NCBI RefSeq assembly: GCF_030151385.1
Contig: NZ_JASLDS010000068.1
Span: 1 to 47,029, forward strand
Length of the DNA: 47,029 nucleotides
DNA from: Soonwooa sp.
GTDB lineage: Bacteria > Bacteroidota > Bacteroidia > Flavobacteriales > Weeksellaceae
Direction of reading: 5' to 3'
Shown: positions 1 through 9,002 of the stretch, piece by piece
Layout of the letters: every line of letters begins with the position of its first letter
How positions within the stretch are numbered: position 1 is the first letter of the stretch
Notes under the pieces: model-generated
The model's database searches: none
What the model was told of the DNA's origin: nothing
The model's input: the letters and a program-made list of their open reading frames with translations, nothing else
Program-made: the position numbers and the translations under genes

Positions 1-1920
1 CGCTGCCATATCATAATCCATCGTGATTAAATATTGCGGGAAAGTGGCATCAAAACTCGTAAAGTTGTTTTGAAGTTCTGGCGCTTCATTTAGTTTTTTA
101 ACAAAATCTTTCGTGATTTTATCGGTATTTTCGATGCTTCCGCCACTTTTGTCCAACAAACGAAGTTCGTAACCACTCGTATTTCCAAATCCTGGAACCG
201 TTGGCGGTGCAAAAACCTCAATCTGCGCATCCGAAATATCTTTCGTTTTCTCGGAAAGGTCGGCGATAAGGTCGTTTACAGAAATATTTCTTTCTTTCCA
301 ATCTTTAAGGTTAATCATCGCCATTCCGTAGCTCGAACCTGCGATTTCGGTAACGATACTGTAACCTGCCAAAGTGGTTACGTTTTCGACACCTTCAATT
401 TTTTTTGCTATAGTTGTGACTTCATCCAAAACCTTTTCGGTACGCTCAACCGTTGCACCTTGCGGCGTTGTAACACTTACGTAAGCCATACCTTGGTCTT
501 CCATTGGAATAAATCCTGATGGTAAAAACTTAGCGGTAACCACCATTAAACCTATAAAAAGAAATAAAACACCAAACGTAACACTCGTTCTGGTCGCAAA
601 TTTTGAAAGAATGTTTGTGTAACCATTAGTCAGTTTTTCGAAACCTTGATTGAATTTTGAAAAGAATTTATCGACGATATTTTTCTTTTTCTCGTGGTTA
701 TGAGGTTTAAGAATAATGGCACACAAAGCTGGTGTCAACGTCAAAGCATTAACTCCCGAAATCACGATACTAATCGCTAAAGTCAAGGAGAATTGTCGAT
801 AGAAAACTCCGACTGGACCATCCAAAAATGCCACTGGAATAAACACCGCCGACATGACAATCGTAATCGCAATAACAGCGCCTGCAATTTCTTTTGTTGC
901 TTCAATAGTTGCAGGCAAAGGTGCCATGCCTTCTTCCATTTTTACGTGAACGGCTTCTACGACGACAATTGCGTTATCGACGACAATACCAATCGCCAAA
1001 ACCAACGCAAATAAGGTCAATAAATTAATGGAGAAATCCAACATTTGCATGAACGCAAAAGTTCCGATAAGTGCGACTGGAACGGCTAAAACAGGAATTA
1101 AAGTCGAACGCCAATCTTGCAAGAAAATGTACACCACAATTCCTACCAAAATAAAGGCTTCAATCAACGTGATTAAAACCGCACTAATCGATGCATCTAA
1201 GAAACGCGAAACGTCGTAAGCCATATTAAACTCCATTCCTGGTGGGAAAGAGGTTTCTTTTAGCTCCGCCATTTTCTCTTTTACATTTTTAATAACTTCC
1301 GATGCGTTGGAACCTGGACGTTGCTTCATCATAATCGATGCCGACGGACGACCATCGGTTTTGGAAACCATTCCGTAGTTCATCGCTCCGAATTCTACAT
1401 CAGCAATGTCTTTTAATTTTAAAATCGTTCCGCTCGCATCCGACCGAATCGGAATTTCTTTGTACTGCTCTGGTTGGAAGAATTTCCCCGTATATTTAAT
1501 AACATATTGAAGTTGGCTATTGGTTTTACCTGAAGTTTCGCCAACTTTTCCTGGAGCTGCAGAGATATTTTGTTTTTGTAAAGCTTTCACCACATCTTCC
1601 GCAGAAACTTTGTACGCCGTCATTTTTTGAGGATCCAGCCAAACTCTCATCGAGTATTCTTTTTGACCCATAATTTCGGCACGTCCAACACCGTCAATAC
1701 GTTTTAGTTCCTGAAGAACATTGATATCTGTAAAGTTGTAAATAAATTGCTCGTCCTGACTTTCGTCCGTGGAAGTAATATTAAGATACATCAACATACT
1801 GTTCACCTCCTTTTCGGTGGTTACACCAGCACGAATAACCTCTTCGGGAAGTTCGTCCAAAATAGTTGTCACACGGTTTTGAACGTTAACCGCTGCCACA
1901 TCTGGGTCGATAGTGATTGT
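1..1920 (-). pseudogene. RND (HAE1/AcrB-type) efflux pump inner-membrane subunit, 5'-truncated, also cut by the left edge
   Basis: The minus strand is open from about 1920 to the left edge and reads as the resistance-nodulation-division drug exporter family. It begins at DPDVAAVNVQNRV, corresponding to roughly residue 100 of AcrB, passes the transmembrane block with VVDNAIVVVEAVH, and leaves the window at a porter-domain segment near AcrB residue 730. RND pumps form trimers that use proton motive force to export drugs through an adaptor and an outer-membrane channel. The first ~95 codons, including TM1 and part of the porter domain, are missing. The DNA upstream of the junction (about 1910-1925) encodes nothing RND-like, although the frame stays open to an ATG at 2071-2073. 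With two hairpin-plus-T-run structures directly upstream I infer a broken gene. An assembly join is the alternative. The right end is where recognisable homology stops. Confidence 0.8.
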
Positions 1921-1983
1921 TCTCTTATAGACATTCAAGTCACTAAAGCTGAAATGCTGACATGAGGGTAGATTTTTTATTTT

Positions 1984-2022
1984 GAAAAAAATAAAATGCA
2001 GCATAACTCTTAATGCTGTATT
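1984..2022 (-). terminator. Probable rho-independent terminator next to the RND breakpoint
   Basis: Read on the minus strand, AATACAGCAT, an 8-base loop and ATGCTGCATT form a 10-bp stem with one mismatch, followed by TTTATTTTTTT. It lies between the fibre operon and the truncated pump gene, so it would stop read-through into the pump fragment. It is weaker than the neighbouring hairpin at 2075-2112. Confidence 0.4.
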
Positions 2023-2074
2023 TTGAATATATTCACTATAAAAAATATGACATCGAAATGCAATAAAGCTCATA

Positions 2075-2112
2075 AAAAAAATCCGTACACATTAGTTGTG
2101 ATACGGATTCTT
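2075..2112 (-). terminator. Rho-independent terminator of the fibre operon
   Basis: On the minus strand the stem ATCCGTA(A)CACA pairs across a short AACTAA-type loop with one bulged base and is followed by a run of eight T. It starts about 45 bases after the stop codon of the 526-residue head-repeat protein, as expected for the end of that transcript. The rest of 1921-2155 has no convincing gene. Confidence 0.75.
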
Positions 2113-2155
2113 TATTAGGTACTTTTTAGCAGAATATGTTTTTCTACTTCAAAAA

Positions 2156-3736
2156 TTATTTAGATAAAAGCTGGTTAATTTGAGTTTGTTGCGTTTTAAC
2201 CAATTCTTTTAGCTCATCAATTTGCTTCTGTTGTTCGATTGTGTGAAGATATAATTCTTCCACTTTTTCCAATGTCTGTGTTGATAATTGAGTCAGGTCA
2301 AAAGCATAACCAGTTGATGTTTTTTCTAAATCTTTTATAGATGTTACACCTGGTAAATGGTGATTTTCTTTAACAAAACTTTCAACAGAATAAAGTGAGT
2401 TAAATTTATATTCTGGTTTAATTGCAGAATTTCCAGTAAAGTAGTCTTCAAATACATAATCGGCATAAGTACTCGCAGCAGTTTGAATACCACCATAGAC
2501 TCTTAGCTTTATTGTATTGTTTAACCTATCTGGTATAGCATTGTTACTGCCAATTGCCACCCAAGAGTTCGCTAATGTTGTCGCATTCGTTTGATCCACA
2601 ACTGCGGCAATCAGATTGCTTCTAGTCGATGCATTTGCTCCGTTACCCACTGTTAAATAAGCATTAGGGAAGCTAAAGTTATTTTTTCCTAAAGAAATCT
2701 GTCCATTATTATCACTAATTAGATTAGAACCAATAGCTACAGCTCCGTTCCCAGATACAGTATTGGCTGATCCAGAGGTAAAAGTTGTCTCGCTAGAAAC
2801 TTTATTAAGTCGCCCTGTAACAAAATTCCAGCTCGAATTACCAATTAATTCGTTTGAGTCACCAGAGACAAAATTTGTACCTGCTTGACCATCAGCACCA
2901 ACTAATTTGTTCCCATATCCATTTACAAAAGAAAGGATATGGTTAACTTGGTTGGCTTCTCCAAATACTGAACTTGAATATCCACTTGTTGTGACATTCC
3001 CAGTTCCTAATGTATTTCCTTTTCCGGCAACTATACTATATAGCCCTTTTGTTGTATTTTGATAACCTGCAGCAAAGGAGCTTACTCCAGCAGAAGTTGT
3101 TTGATAACCGAATGCGGCTGTATTATCTCCTGTAGCTGAGCTTCCATCTCCTACAGCAATTGAATTATTTCCAACAACTACTGGGGTTGTCCCACTTGAA
3201 TAAACTAAAGCGTTACCTCCTCTTATTGCACCTAAAACATCCAGATCTGCACCTGCAATACCTGTTTGCTTTTTAATAGCTACGATGTTATTTTGATAGA
3301 TTGCATCTGTATTAGCTGTCGAAGGATTTGTTGTTCCTTGTATGTTCCACGGTTCTTGATAAGCTGTAGCTGCAGCAGGATTAGCTATTTTCATCCAACG
3401 ACCGGCTGTACCTTGTGTCTTATCGAAATAGTAATAACCAATAGATGTAACATTGGTTGTCTTATCTGTTGTCGTTGTTAATGCTTCAGTAACATAAACG
3501 ATTGCACCTTCTTGTGTTGGAGTATATAAAGCATCTTTCGTTTGTAATTCGGACCCTTTTAGACGAGGTGCGATAAAACCATCAACTCTTGTAGAAATGT
3601 TAGGAGATGCAACTACATCTAGCGTTGCTGCTGGTGTTGATGTGTTGATACCCACACGTCCATCCTGAGCCATCGCAGATCCAGATAGTAAGATAAAAAA
3701 TGAGGCTGTATAAAATTTAGTAATATTATTTTTCAT
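2156..3736 (-). CDS. Exported fibre/adhesin-like protein with YadA-type head repeats and C-terminal coiled coil
   Basis: 526 residues with a signal peptide ending in SAMAQ (about 1-24). The N-terminal part carries the GRVGINTSTPAATLDV motif typical of Bacteroidota tail-fibre-like surface proteins. Residues about 189-355 hold many degenerate repeats of the type SIAVGDGSSATGDNTA and FAAGYQNTTKG, the pattern of the left-handed beta-roll of YadA/Hep_Hag heads. About 424-475 is a conserved segment with VKENHHLPGVTS, found near the C-terminus of many such proteins, and 485-524 is a heptad coiled coil rich in Q, L and E. This suggests a trimeric stalk or fibre on the cell surface. There is no outer-membrane anchor barrel and no T9SS tail, so attachment is unknown. 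It is the last gene of the operon, 15 bases after the C1q-like gene. Domain reading is by eye; function is inferred. Confidence 0.75.
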   Translation of the reverse strand: MKNNITKFYTASFFILLSGSAMAQDGRVGINTSTPAATLDVVASPNISTRVDGFIAPRLKGSELQTKDALYTPTQEGAIVYVTEALTTTTDKTTNVTSIGYYYFDKTQGTAGRWMKIANPAAATAYQEPWNIQGTTNPSTANTDAIYQNNIVAIKKQTGIAGADLDVLGAIRGGNALVYSSGTTPVVVGNNSIAVGDGSSATGDNTAAFGYQTTSAGVSSFAAGYQNTTKGLYSIVAGKGNTLGTGNVTTSGYSSSVFGEANQVNHILSFVNGYGNKLVGADGQAGTNFVSGDSNELIGNSSWNFVTGRLNKVSSETTFTSGSANTVSGNGAVAIGSNLISDNNGQISLGKNNFSFPNAYLTVGNGANASTRSNLIAAVVDQTNATTLANSWVAIGSNNAIPDRLNNTIKLRVYGGIQTAASTYADYVFEDYFTGNSAIKPEYKFNSLYSVESFVKENHHLPGVTSIKDLEKTSTGYAFDLTQLSTQTLEKVEELYLHTIEQQKQIDELKELVKTQQTQINQLLSK

Positions 3737-3751
3737 TTGTATTAAAATTGA

Positions 3752-4546
3752 TTAGTTGATGTTTAATCTTGTTGCATAAAGATAATTTTCCCAGTTGCCA
3801 GGACTAAAAGTCCAAGGCTGCGTTGTATCATCTGTATTATCAAAAAAGATGTAAAGTGTCACGCTATCTGCTGTTACAGTATATACTTTGGAACCCTGTA
3901 TCATATTGTAGCTGCTAAAAATATTTCCCGCGCAAAGTGTAGCTCCACCTGGTAATACAGCATTAACGCCATTTGATCTTGTGTTATTAAGATCAGTATT
4001 GTCAGTTGTCACACGAGCATGGATCCAGAATTTCCCTGTTCCGGTCATTGGAGAAATAAGAGTTGCTCCAAAATTAACAGACCAAGTTCCTTTAGGTAAA
4101 GTAATATAAGCTCCACTGTCCTTATAGTTTGTGCCCGTCGTATTTTTATCAGATGCGATTTTACCACCACCAAAAGTTCCTTTTATGCCTGGTAAAGCAA
4201 TCGCTTTCCAAGTTCCAACGCCATTAGCATCACTGGTAATAACATATCCATTGCCTTGATTACCATCCACTAGTTTAAGACCTGTTACTGGAGCAGTAGC
4301 AGTACCTCCAGTCTGGATTTCTAATTTTTGAGAAGGATTAATTGTACCAATACCAGTATTCCCATTAGCCAAAACTGTTACATCGTTTAACTGTTGAGCT
4401 GCTGTATGCCCAGAACCTGATGTTGGATTGTCTTTTGCACCATCAATATTGAAAACTCCTTGGGGGTTCCAAGTATTAACACCTGTTTGAGAAAAGCTCA
4501 AACCAGAAATTAGTATTGTACTTAAAATGATAATATTTTTCTTCAT
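3752..4546 (-). CDS. Exported fibre-like protein with C1q-like C-terminal domain
   Basis: 264 residues from the ATG at 4546, chosen because it gives a clean signal peptide (MKKNIIILSTILISGLSFSQ); upstream in-frame ATGs would place a hydrophobic stretch before it. After the signal come GVNTWNPQGVFNIDG and TGIGTINPSQKLEI, the same fibre-type N-terminal signature as in the downstream 526-residue protein. Residues about 135-264 are glycine- and aromatic-rich beta strands (GAYITLPKGTWSVNFG, GSKVYTVTADSVTLYIFF) that resemble the jelly-roll of C1q/TNF-like domains; this assignment is tentative. The two adjacent fibre-like genes are probably co-expressed and may assemble together at the cell surface, but nothing in the sequence shows the partner directly. 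Confidence 0.65.
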   Translation of the reverse strand: MKKNIIILSTILISGLSFSQTGVNTWNPQGVFNIDGAKDNPTSGSGHTAAQQLNDVTVLANGNTGIGTINPSQKLEIQTGGTATAPVTGLKLVDGNQGNGYVITSDANGVGTWKAIALPGIKGTFGGGKIASDKNTTGTNYKDSGAYITLPKGTWSVNFGATLISPMTGTGKFWIHARVTTDNTDLNNTRSNGVNAVLPGGATLCAGNIFSSYNMIQGSKVYTVTADSVTLYIFFDNTDDTTQPWTFSPGNWENYLYATRLNIN

Positions 4547-4601
4547 TTTGAAATTTTTAATCTTTGAAATTTTATTTTTTAATTTTTGAAAACGATATAA
4601 G

Positions 4602-5240
4602 CTAAATACTAGCTGGAGGAGGTCGAATTGAAAAATGATTAGAATTATTAGCACTATAAAGCGCATGTCCATCAAAAAAGAAAACAAACAAATAATCGCT
4701 AACTATTTTTTCTTTTAAATTAAAAATCTTTGCTAGCGTACTCTTTATTTGGATGTTCGTTATTGATCCAATTATTTTCTTCTCCTGATAATCAATACTA
4801 ATGCTTGAATCAGAATTGTAACATGTCAAGCATAATTCGGTTTTCTGAACTGGCTTTAATATTTCATTTTTTAATTGTTTTTTATTTCTAGTTACAATCG
4901 TTTTTTCCTTACTAACACGCTTAACATTTACGTTTTGACCATCAATTTTAACGACATCAGCAAAAAGTAACTTTTCATTAGTAGATAAAACAGTATTTTT
5001 AGAAATATAAAGCTTACCAGGTTCTGGTTTTGAAATTGGATCATGTTGTTGATCATAGTTTTCAATAATTGATGCTCCTTCAGAAATATAAATTACAGAA
5101 GTAGTATTATCAACAGAAGTAGTATTATCAAAAATTTGCGCTTGAATACAGATGGAAATGAAAAGAAAAATCAGAATATAGCTGCATACACTTTTCCTAA
5201 AAAATGTTTTGCTATTGTTTTTCGTAATTAAAATTCTCAT
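4602..5240 (-). CDS. Exported protein of unknown function, first gene of fibre cluster
   Basis: 212 residues with a long N-region and a signal peptide (hydrophobic SYILIFLFISICIQAQ, cleavage near residue 34). The mature part starts with a duplicated DNTTSV and is otherwise basic and lysine-rich, with CLTCYNSDSS near residue 140 and a hydrophobic YLFVFFFDGHALY segment near 185. I recognise no family. It is 55 bases upstream of the C1q-like gene and 244 bases downstream of the membrane AraC-type regulator, all on the same strand. The short C-terminal segment has almost no sequence features. A role in assembly or export of the fibre proteins is conceivable from position only. Confidence 0.6.
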   Translation of the reverse strand: MRILITKNNSKTFFRKSVCSYILIFLFISICIQAQIFDNTTSVDNTTSVIYISEGASIIENYDQQHDPISKPEPGKLYISKNTVLSTNEKLLFADVVKIDGQNVNVKRVSKEKTIVTRNKKQLKNEILKPVQKTELCLTCYNSDSSISIDYQEKKIIGSITNIQIKSTLAKIFNLKEKIVSDYLFVFFFDGHALYSANNSNHFSIRPPPASI

Positions 5241-5266
5241 TTGTGTTTTTAAAATCCTATCCAGAT

Positions 5267-5280
5267 TCTTTGTACAAAGA
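5267..5280. promoter_or_regulatory. 14-bp perfect palindrome upstream of the fibre genes
   Basis: TCTTTGTACAAAGA is a perfect palindrome 27 bases before the start codon of the first exported gene of the cluster, inside the 244-base gap after the AraC-type regulator gene. It is a plausible operator for a dimeric regulator. No TAnnTTTG box was found in the gap, so promoter placement is uncertain. Confidence 0.35.
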
Positions 5281-5484
5281 GAAGCTAATTTAGTTTTAAA
5301 TAAAAGCTAAACACATTAGGATAAGCACCAACCCTAATCTCTAATAAAACACTAACAAACTGACTATCATATACTCAAAATTGTAAAATGCAAAAACACA
5401 CTTACTAGGGATTGGGAAATTAGTTTAAACCGAATTTTAAATATATAACTGTTTTCAATGATATTTTTAATAGAAAACTTAAGC

Positions 5485-7002
5485 TTATTTGTCTTCATTT
5501 TCCAACAAAGTAATAAACTGAGATGGAGAAATTTTGGTCTTAGTTTTGAAATTAACGGCGAACTGACTGTAAGAATTATAACCGCACATTTCTGCGAGAA
5601 CCGCAATTTTATATTTACGGTATTGCGGATTTTCTCTTAACAAAGTCATAAAATAATCTATTCTCAAATCATTAAGGTAACCATAAAAATCTTGATCATA
5701 ATATTTCTTCAAAAGGAAACTTAATTTTTTTGTGGTAATATTAAGCTTTGCTGCTAGCCATGTAGCAGAAATATTTGGGGCAGTAAAAAAGTTCCTTTGC
5801 TCTAAAGACTTTAGTTGCTTGACAATTTGATCTTCGTTTTCAATTTCTCTAATTTTTTCAGTATTAGATACCAGAACTTCATTTTGGACAAGTTTTTTCT
5901 GTTCTAAACCTGCAATAATTTCCTTGTAGGCAATAATGAGTTTCTTACGTTTCATTCGATTGTAATAAACCAAACCTGTTAAACCAAAAAAACAGAAGAG
6001 AATAACAATAAGCCAAACAGTATTTTTATTTTTCTCAGCTTGGATTGTTTTTTTTGATTTTGAAGTCTCATATTTTGCAAGTGTACGAATACTAATTGTT
6101 TCGTTGTGGGTAATTTGCTCAACCTCTTCCAAAAAAGCAACTTGACTTTCTGGAGAATCTAATTTCGCCGCTAGTCGCTCTTTTAAAATGAGCTTTGTTG
6201 AGGCAATCGTATTTTTTCTTTTAGATTGCTCATAAGCCTCTGCAAAATACTTTTTTGCTTCAGTTTTTTCACCATCTTTCATAGCCAATAAAGCTTGGGC
6301 TAATTCATAAATTTCAAAGAGTGATGTATTTTTTCTAGTATTTAAGTCTTTAATAGTTTCGTCAGCTTTTTTGATACTTTCTCTAGCATCATCTATTTCA
6401 CCACATTTCATAAGAGTAAATGCATTTTGCGCATAGACAGCAAAAATGAAATCTGAATCGGTTTTCTGTACTTCAAGTGGTACCAAGCTCAGGTATTTTT
6501 TTCGAGCTTCTGAAGCTTCACAATATTCAGCATCAATATCATAAATCTTAGAAAGATTGTAATAGTAGTCTGCTTCTTTATATGGATTATTAGCTTTTTT
6601 CAAAAGTTCAAGATAATCTTTCCATGCATCATCAGACTGCGTTATTAGCCCAGCTCTGCGATATGCCATTACCAAAACATTCTTATAAGCAAGTTGCAGA
6701 CTATTAGGATTTGATTTGTCAGCTAATTTTTCTGCAGCTTCTGCATAGTAAATAGCCTGCATATAAAACCCCGTCTTAAATTTTGCAGTGCTTATAATAA
6801 AATTTGCGAAAGATTTTTCGGAATCTGTTTGCGCATTATGAAGTAAGGCAGATGCATTATAATCATAATTAGCGGAAGTCGTATTAATTATTTTTTTGTA
6901 ATACTCATATTTTTTAGTTTTTGCCGCATCTGTTTTTTGTTGTGCCAAGGGAAAAGTCACAAAAGATAAAAAAACCAGAAAAAAAAATTTTGAAGTAGTC
7001 AT
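5485..7002 (-). CDS. Membrane-anchored AraC-type transcription regulator with periplasmic TPR-like sensor
   Basis: 505 residues from the ATG at 7002, selected because it gives a signal sequence (FFFLVFLSFVTFPLAQQ). Residues about 25-310 are helical with TPR-like pairs (YYYNLSKIYD, YELAQALLAMKDGEKTEAKKYFAEAYEQ). One membrane helix follows (about 327-349, VWLIVILFCFFGLTGLVYY), then basic residues, a short coiled segment, and a C-terminal AraC/XylS-type double helix-turn-helix (about 412-500) with LAAKLNITTKKLSFLLKKYY and IAVLAEMCGYNSYSQF. The layout places the TPR part outside and the DNA-binding part inside, so it could pass a periplasmic or surface signal straight to a promoter. It precedes the exported fibre genes on the same strand and probably regulates them; that link is inferred. 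Confidence 0.8.
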   Translation of the reverse strand: MTTSKFFFLVFLSFVTFPLAQQKTDAAKTKKYEYYKKIINTTSANYDYNASALLHNAQTDSEKSFANFIISTAKFKTGFYMQAIYYAEAAEKLADKSNPNSLQLAYKNVLVMAYRRAGLITQSDDAWKDYLELLKKANNPYKEADYYYNLSKIYDIDAEYCEASEARKKYLSLVPLEVQKTDSDFIFAVYAQNAFTLMKCGEIDDARESIKKADETIKDLNTRKNTSLFEIYELAQALLAMKDGEKTEAKKYFAEAYEQSKRKNTIASTKLILKERLAAKLDSPESQVAFLEEVEQITHNETISIRTLAKYETSKSKKTIQAEKNKNTVWLIVILFCFFGLTGLVYYNRMKRKKLIIAYKEIIAGLEQKKLVQNEVLVSNTEKIREIENEDQIVKQLKSLEQRNFFTAPNISATWLAAKLNITTKKLSFLLKKYYDQDFYGYLNDLRIDYFMTLLRENPQYRKYKIAVLAEMCGYNSYSQFAVNFKTKTKISPSQFITLLENEDK

Positions 7003-7023
7003 TGCCTGAGAAAAAAGGATATG

Positions 7024-7031
7024 CAAAATTA
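7024..7031 (-). promoter_or_regulatory. -7 box (TAATTTTG) before the AraC-type regulator; only signal in the 7003-7331 gap
   Basis: On the minus strand TAATTTTG fits the Bacteroidota -7 consensus TAnnTTTG and sits 22 bases before the start codon. TTTG motifs upstream are only 9-13 bases away, closer than the usual ~19-20, so the -33 element is uncertain. The remainder of the 329-base gap is AT-rich, and I see no gene, repeat or strong hairpin in it. Confidence 0.35.
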
Positions 7032-7331
7032 CAGAAACATCAAACAAACATTTAAATTTTTAACTAAAAATAAAAATGACATTTCACATAATTAGATACC
7101 AAATCAATCAGTATTTCAAATAGCAACATGCATATAATTAGAAATTTTACACAAAAAAAGCAAAAATAACTTACTTTACAATACAAAAAGAACGACAAAT
7201 CATTAAATATATTCAACATTAATAAATAGTTATATTTATACTAAATACAATTCACATTATCTCATTTTTGAAATCTAATCTGGTTTTTAAAACAGTTTGA
7301 GAGTTTATACAAAAATATATTGTTCTCTTTA

Positions 7332-8126
7332 TCACTTCCCAAAAAGTTTTTGCCAAAAGCTTTTCTTTTCAGGCTTTTCGGGTGCTTCAACATTTATTTT
7401 TACATAGTCTGCATTTTGAGAAATCTCGCCTTGTTTTAGGTTATGTGCTTTTTCAATTTCGCGCATTTGCTCTGCTGCCGCATCAATGTAAAGATAGACG
7501 CCTTCTTTATCACAATTGAACAGATTAGAATAACTGATCGACTTCTCCATTTCGAAAGGATTTGGCTCCACCACTTCTGTTGCTTCCAACAATCCCGCGC
7601 CTAGTTCTTTACTATGTTTTAAAGCTGCTAGAAAGACATCAATCCGTCCATCAGAAAAGAAAGAATCCAGTTCTTCTTTTACATGTGCATTGGTCTCGTA
7701 GTCGGACAACAAAGCAACAACCTTATCTGCAGGAATATAAACGCCAGACGAGTAATTTTCAAAAATCTTATTATGTACAGGATTTTCAATTTCGAAGTCG
7801 ACGATATCTTGCCAAGATTTTGTATAGTTTTTAAAGCTCGGTTTATCTTCAATTAAAAACGAAAATGCTGAACCTCTTGTATAATAATATGTTCTAAAAA
7901 AACCTTGAGTAACTGCAATGAAATACCCATGTGTTTTCTCAAAATGATGAGTAGGTAGCACTCCCAAGGCAACCGAGATTAACTCAAAAAATTTAGATTT
8001 ATAAAAATCATCAATTTTATACTCTGATGCAAGCTCTGGAATTCTGGCGGGCGTTGCGAGTGTGTCAAAATACCAATTTTTAATCTCTGTTTCCGAAATC
8101 GGATGGTAGCTAATATCAAATCCCAT
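7332..8126 (-). CDS. Cytoplasmic protein of unknown function
   Basis: 264 residues from the ATG at 8126 (MGFDISYHPISE). An upstream in-frame ATG at 8189 would add 21 residues, but the shorter start gives the more typical N-terminus. There is no signal peptide or membrane segment. The protein is aromatic-rich and acidic (GYFIAVTQGFFRTYYYTRG, VDFEIENP) and ends in a basic KKSFWQKLFGK tail. I do not recognise a named family. It is the last gene of the minus-strand ORFan run. Soluble single-domain proteins like this, next to LRR and ankyrin/SUKH-like genes, are frequent among toxin-immunity genes, which is context and not evidence of function. Confidence 0.6.
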   Translation of the reverse strand: MGFDISYHPISETEIKNWYFDTLATPARIPELASEYKIDDFYKSKFFELISVALGVLPTHHFEKTHGYFIAVTQGFFRTYYYTRGSAFSFLIEDKPSFKNYTKSWQDIVDFEIENPVHNKIFENYSSGVYIPADKVVALLSDYETNAHVKEELDSFFSDGRIDVFLAALKHSKELGAGLLEATEVVEPNPFEMEKSISYSNLFNCDKEGVYLYIDAAAEQMREIEKAHNLKQGEISQNADYVKINVEAPEKPEKKSFWQKLFGK

Positions 8127-8262
8127 TATAATATATTTTTGTGTTTGTAAATCTAAATTTCTGTGTTTCGCGTTTAAGCTAAAATACAAAATTGATTAAA
8201 AAAATAAAGCTTTTCAACAATGAAATTCCAATTTTAACAAGGTTAAAACAAAAAAAGCATTA

Positions 8263-8844
8263 TCAATGCGAAGGCATTTTGATTGAATAAATATCAAAAT
8301 AATAATTATTGGTATTCGCCCAATATGCGCTAGAAAGCGATATGATTTCTGGGATATTGTCACCATCAAGATCTAAAAATAGAAAACAATTCCCTTCATC
8401 AGCAGAAATTAAACCAATAAAGCTTACCACCTTAGCTTCACTATTTTTAAGCATAATGTCATAAATTATTCCATGCTTTTCGTCTCTTCTTTCTGCGATT
8501 GATATAGAATACGTATCATGGCACTTTGGACATTGGAATGAGACTGTTTTCTCGTTCTCGCAATCAAAATTCTTTTTCAAACTGAGTTCAGAACCTATTA
8601 TAAACTTATTCTTGATCAATGCATCATAATATTTCTTGGTTTCAACGGAGGAAAGTGTGGGCAAAGATTTGATGCAATCTTGGTATTCTTTTCCTTTTGC
8701 TCCGACACATGCGTTATAGCTTTTTGTAAAACCGTAGGATTCAGCCTTTTGTAATATTGGATCTTCGACAAGCCTTTTTTGATGATCATTATTGCAACTC
8801 GCTAAAACTAATGAAATTGCAAAGAGTAAAAACTGTAGTTTCAT
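8263..8844 (-). CDS. Lipoprotein of unknown function
   Basis: 193 residues from the ATG at 8844; the signal peptide ends in a lipobox (LVLASC, Cys about residue 16), so it should be lipidated and exported to the periplasm or outer membrane. The mature part has paired cysteines (CVGAKGKEYQDC, CENEKTVSFQCPKCHD), the last resembling a zinc-ribbon-like knuckle or a disulfide pair. Near the C-terminus is LFLDLDGDNIPEIISLS, an FG-GAP/EF-hand-like calcium loop common in extracellular proteins. Isolated by about 130-160 bases on both sides, it may have its own transcript. The family is not recognised; function unknown. Confidence 0.65.
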   Translation of the reverse strand: MKLQFLLFAISLVLASCNNDHQKRLVEDPILQKAESYGFTKSYNACVGAKGKEYQDCIKSLPTLSSVETKKYYDALIKNKFIIGSELSLKKNFDCENEKTVSFQCPKCHDTYSISIAERRDEKHGIIYDIMLKNSEAKVVSFIGLISADEGNCFLFLDLDGDNIPEIISLSSAYWANTNNYYFDIYSIKMPSH

Positions 8845-9002
8845 ATTAATGTTCTTTCGTTGGCTTAAACACAAATTATCCGTTTAACAAATCAATATGT
8901 TGCATTAAAAAAATGATCTAAAATTCTTCTAGTTTTTGATTTGCTTTTGATTAAAAATAAGAAAGAAAAATTTTAATCAGTTAAGTAATTTTAGTAAAAA
9001 AT

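Noticed and set aside
793..1965. Plus-strand open frames at 793-1014, 1028-1219 and 1747-1965
   Set aside because: All lie antisense inside the RND pump gene, whose minus frame is well supported by family motifs.
1925..2073. A separate small gene encoded upstream of the RND junction (51 codons from the ATG at 2073)
   Set aside because: It runs through two terminator-like hairpins and into the RND frame without a stop. No family is recognised, so I treat it as part of the junction.
2156..4546. The fibre-like proteins as tail fibres of a prophage
   Set aside because: There are signal peptides on all of them and no capsid, terminase, portal or integrase gene nearby. The fibre-type motifs are common in Bacteroidota surface proteins.
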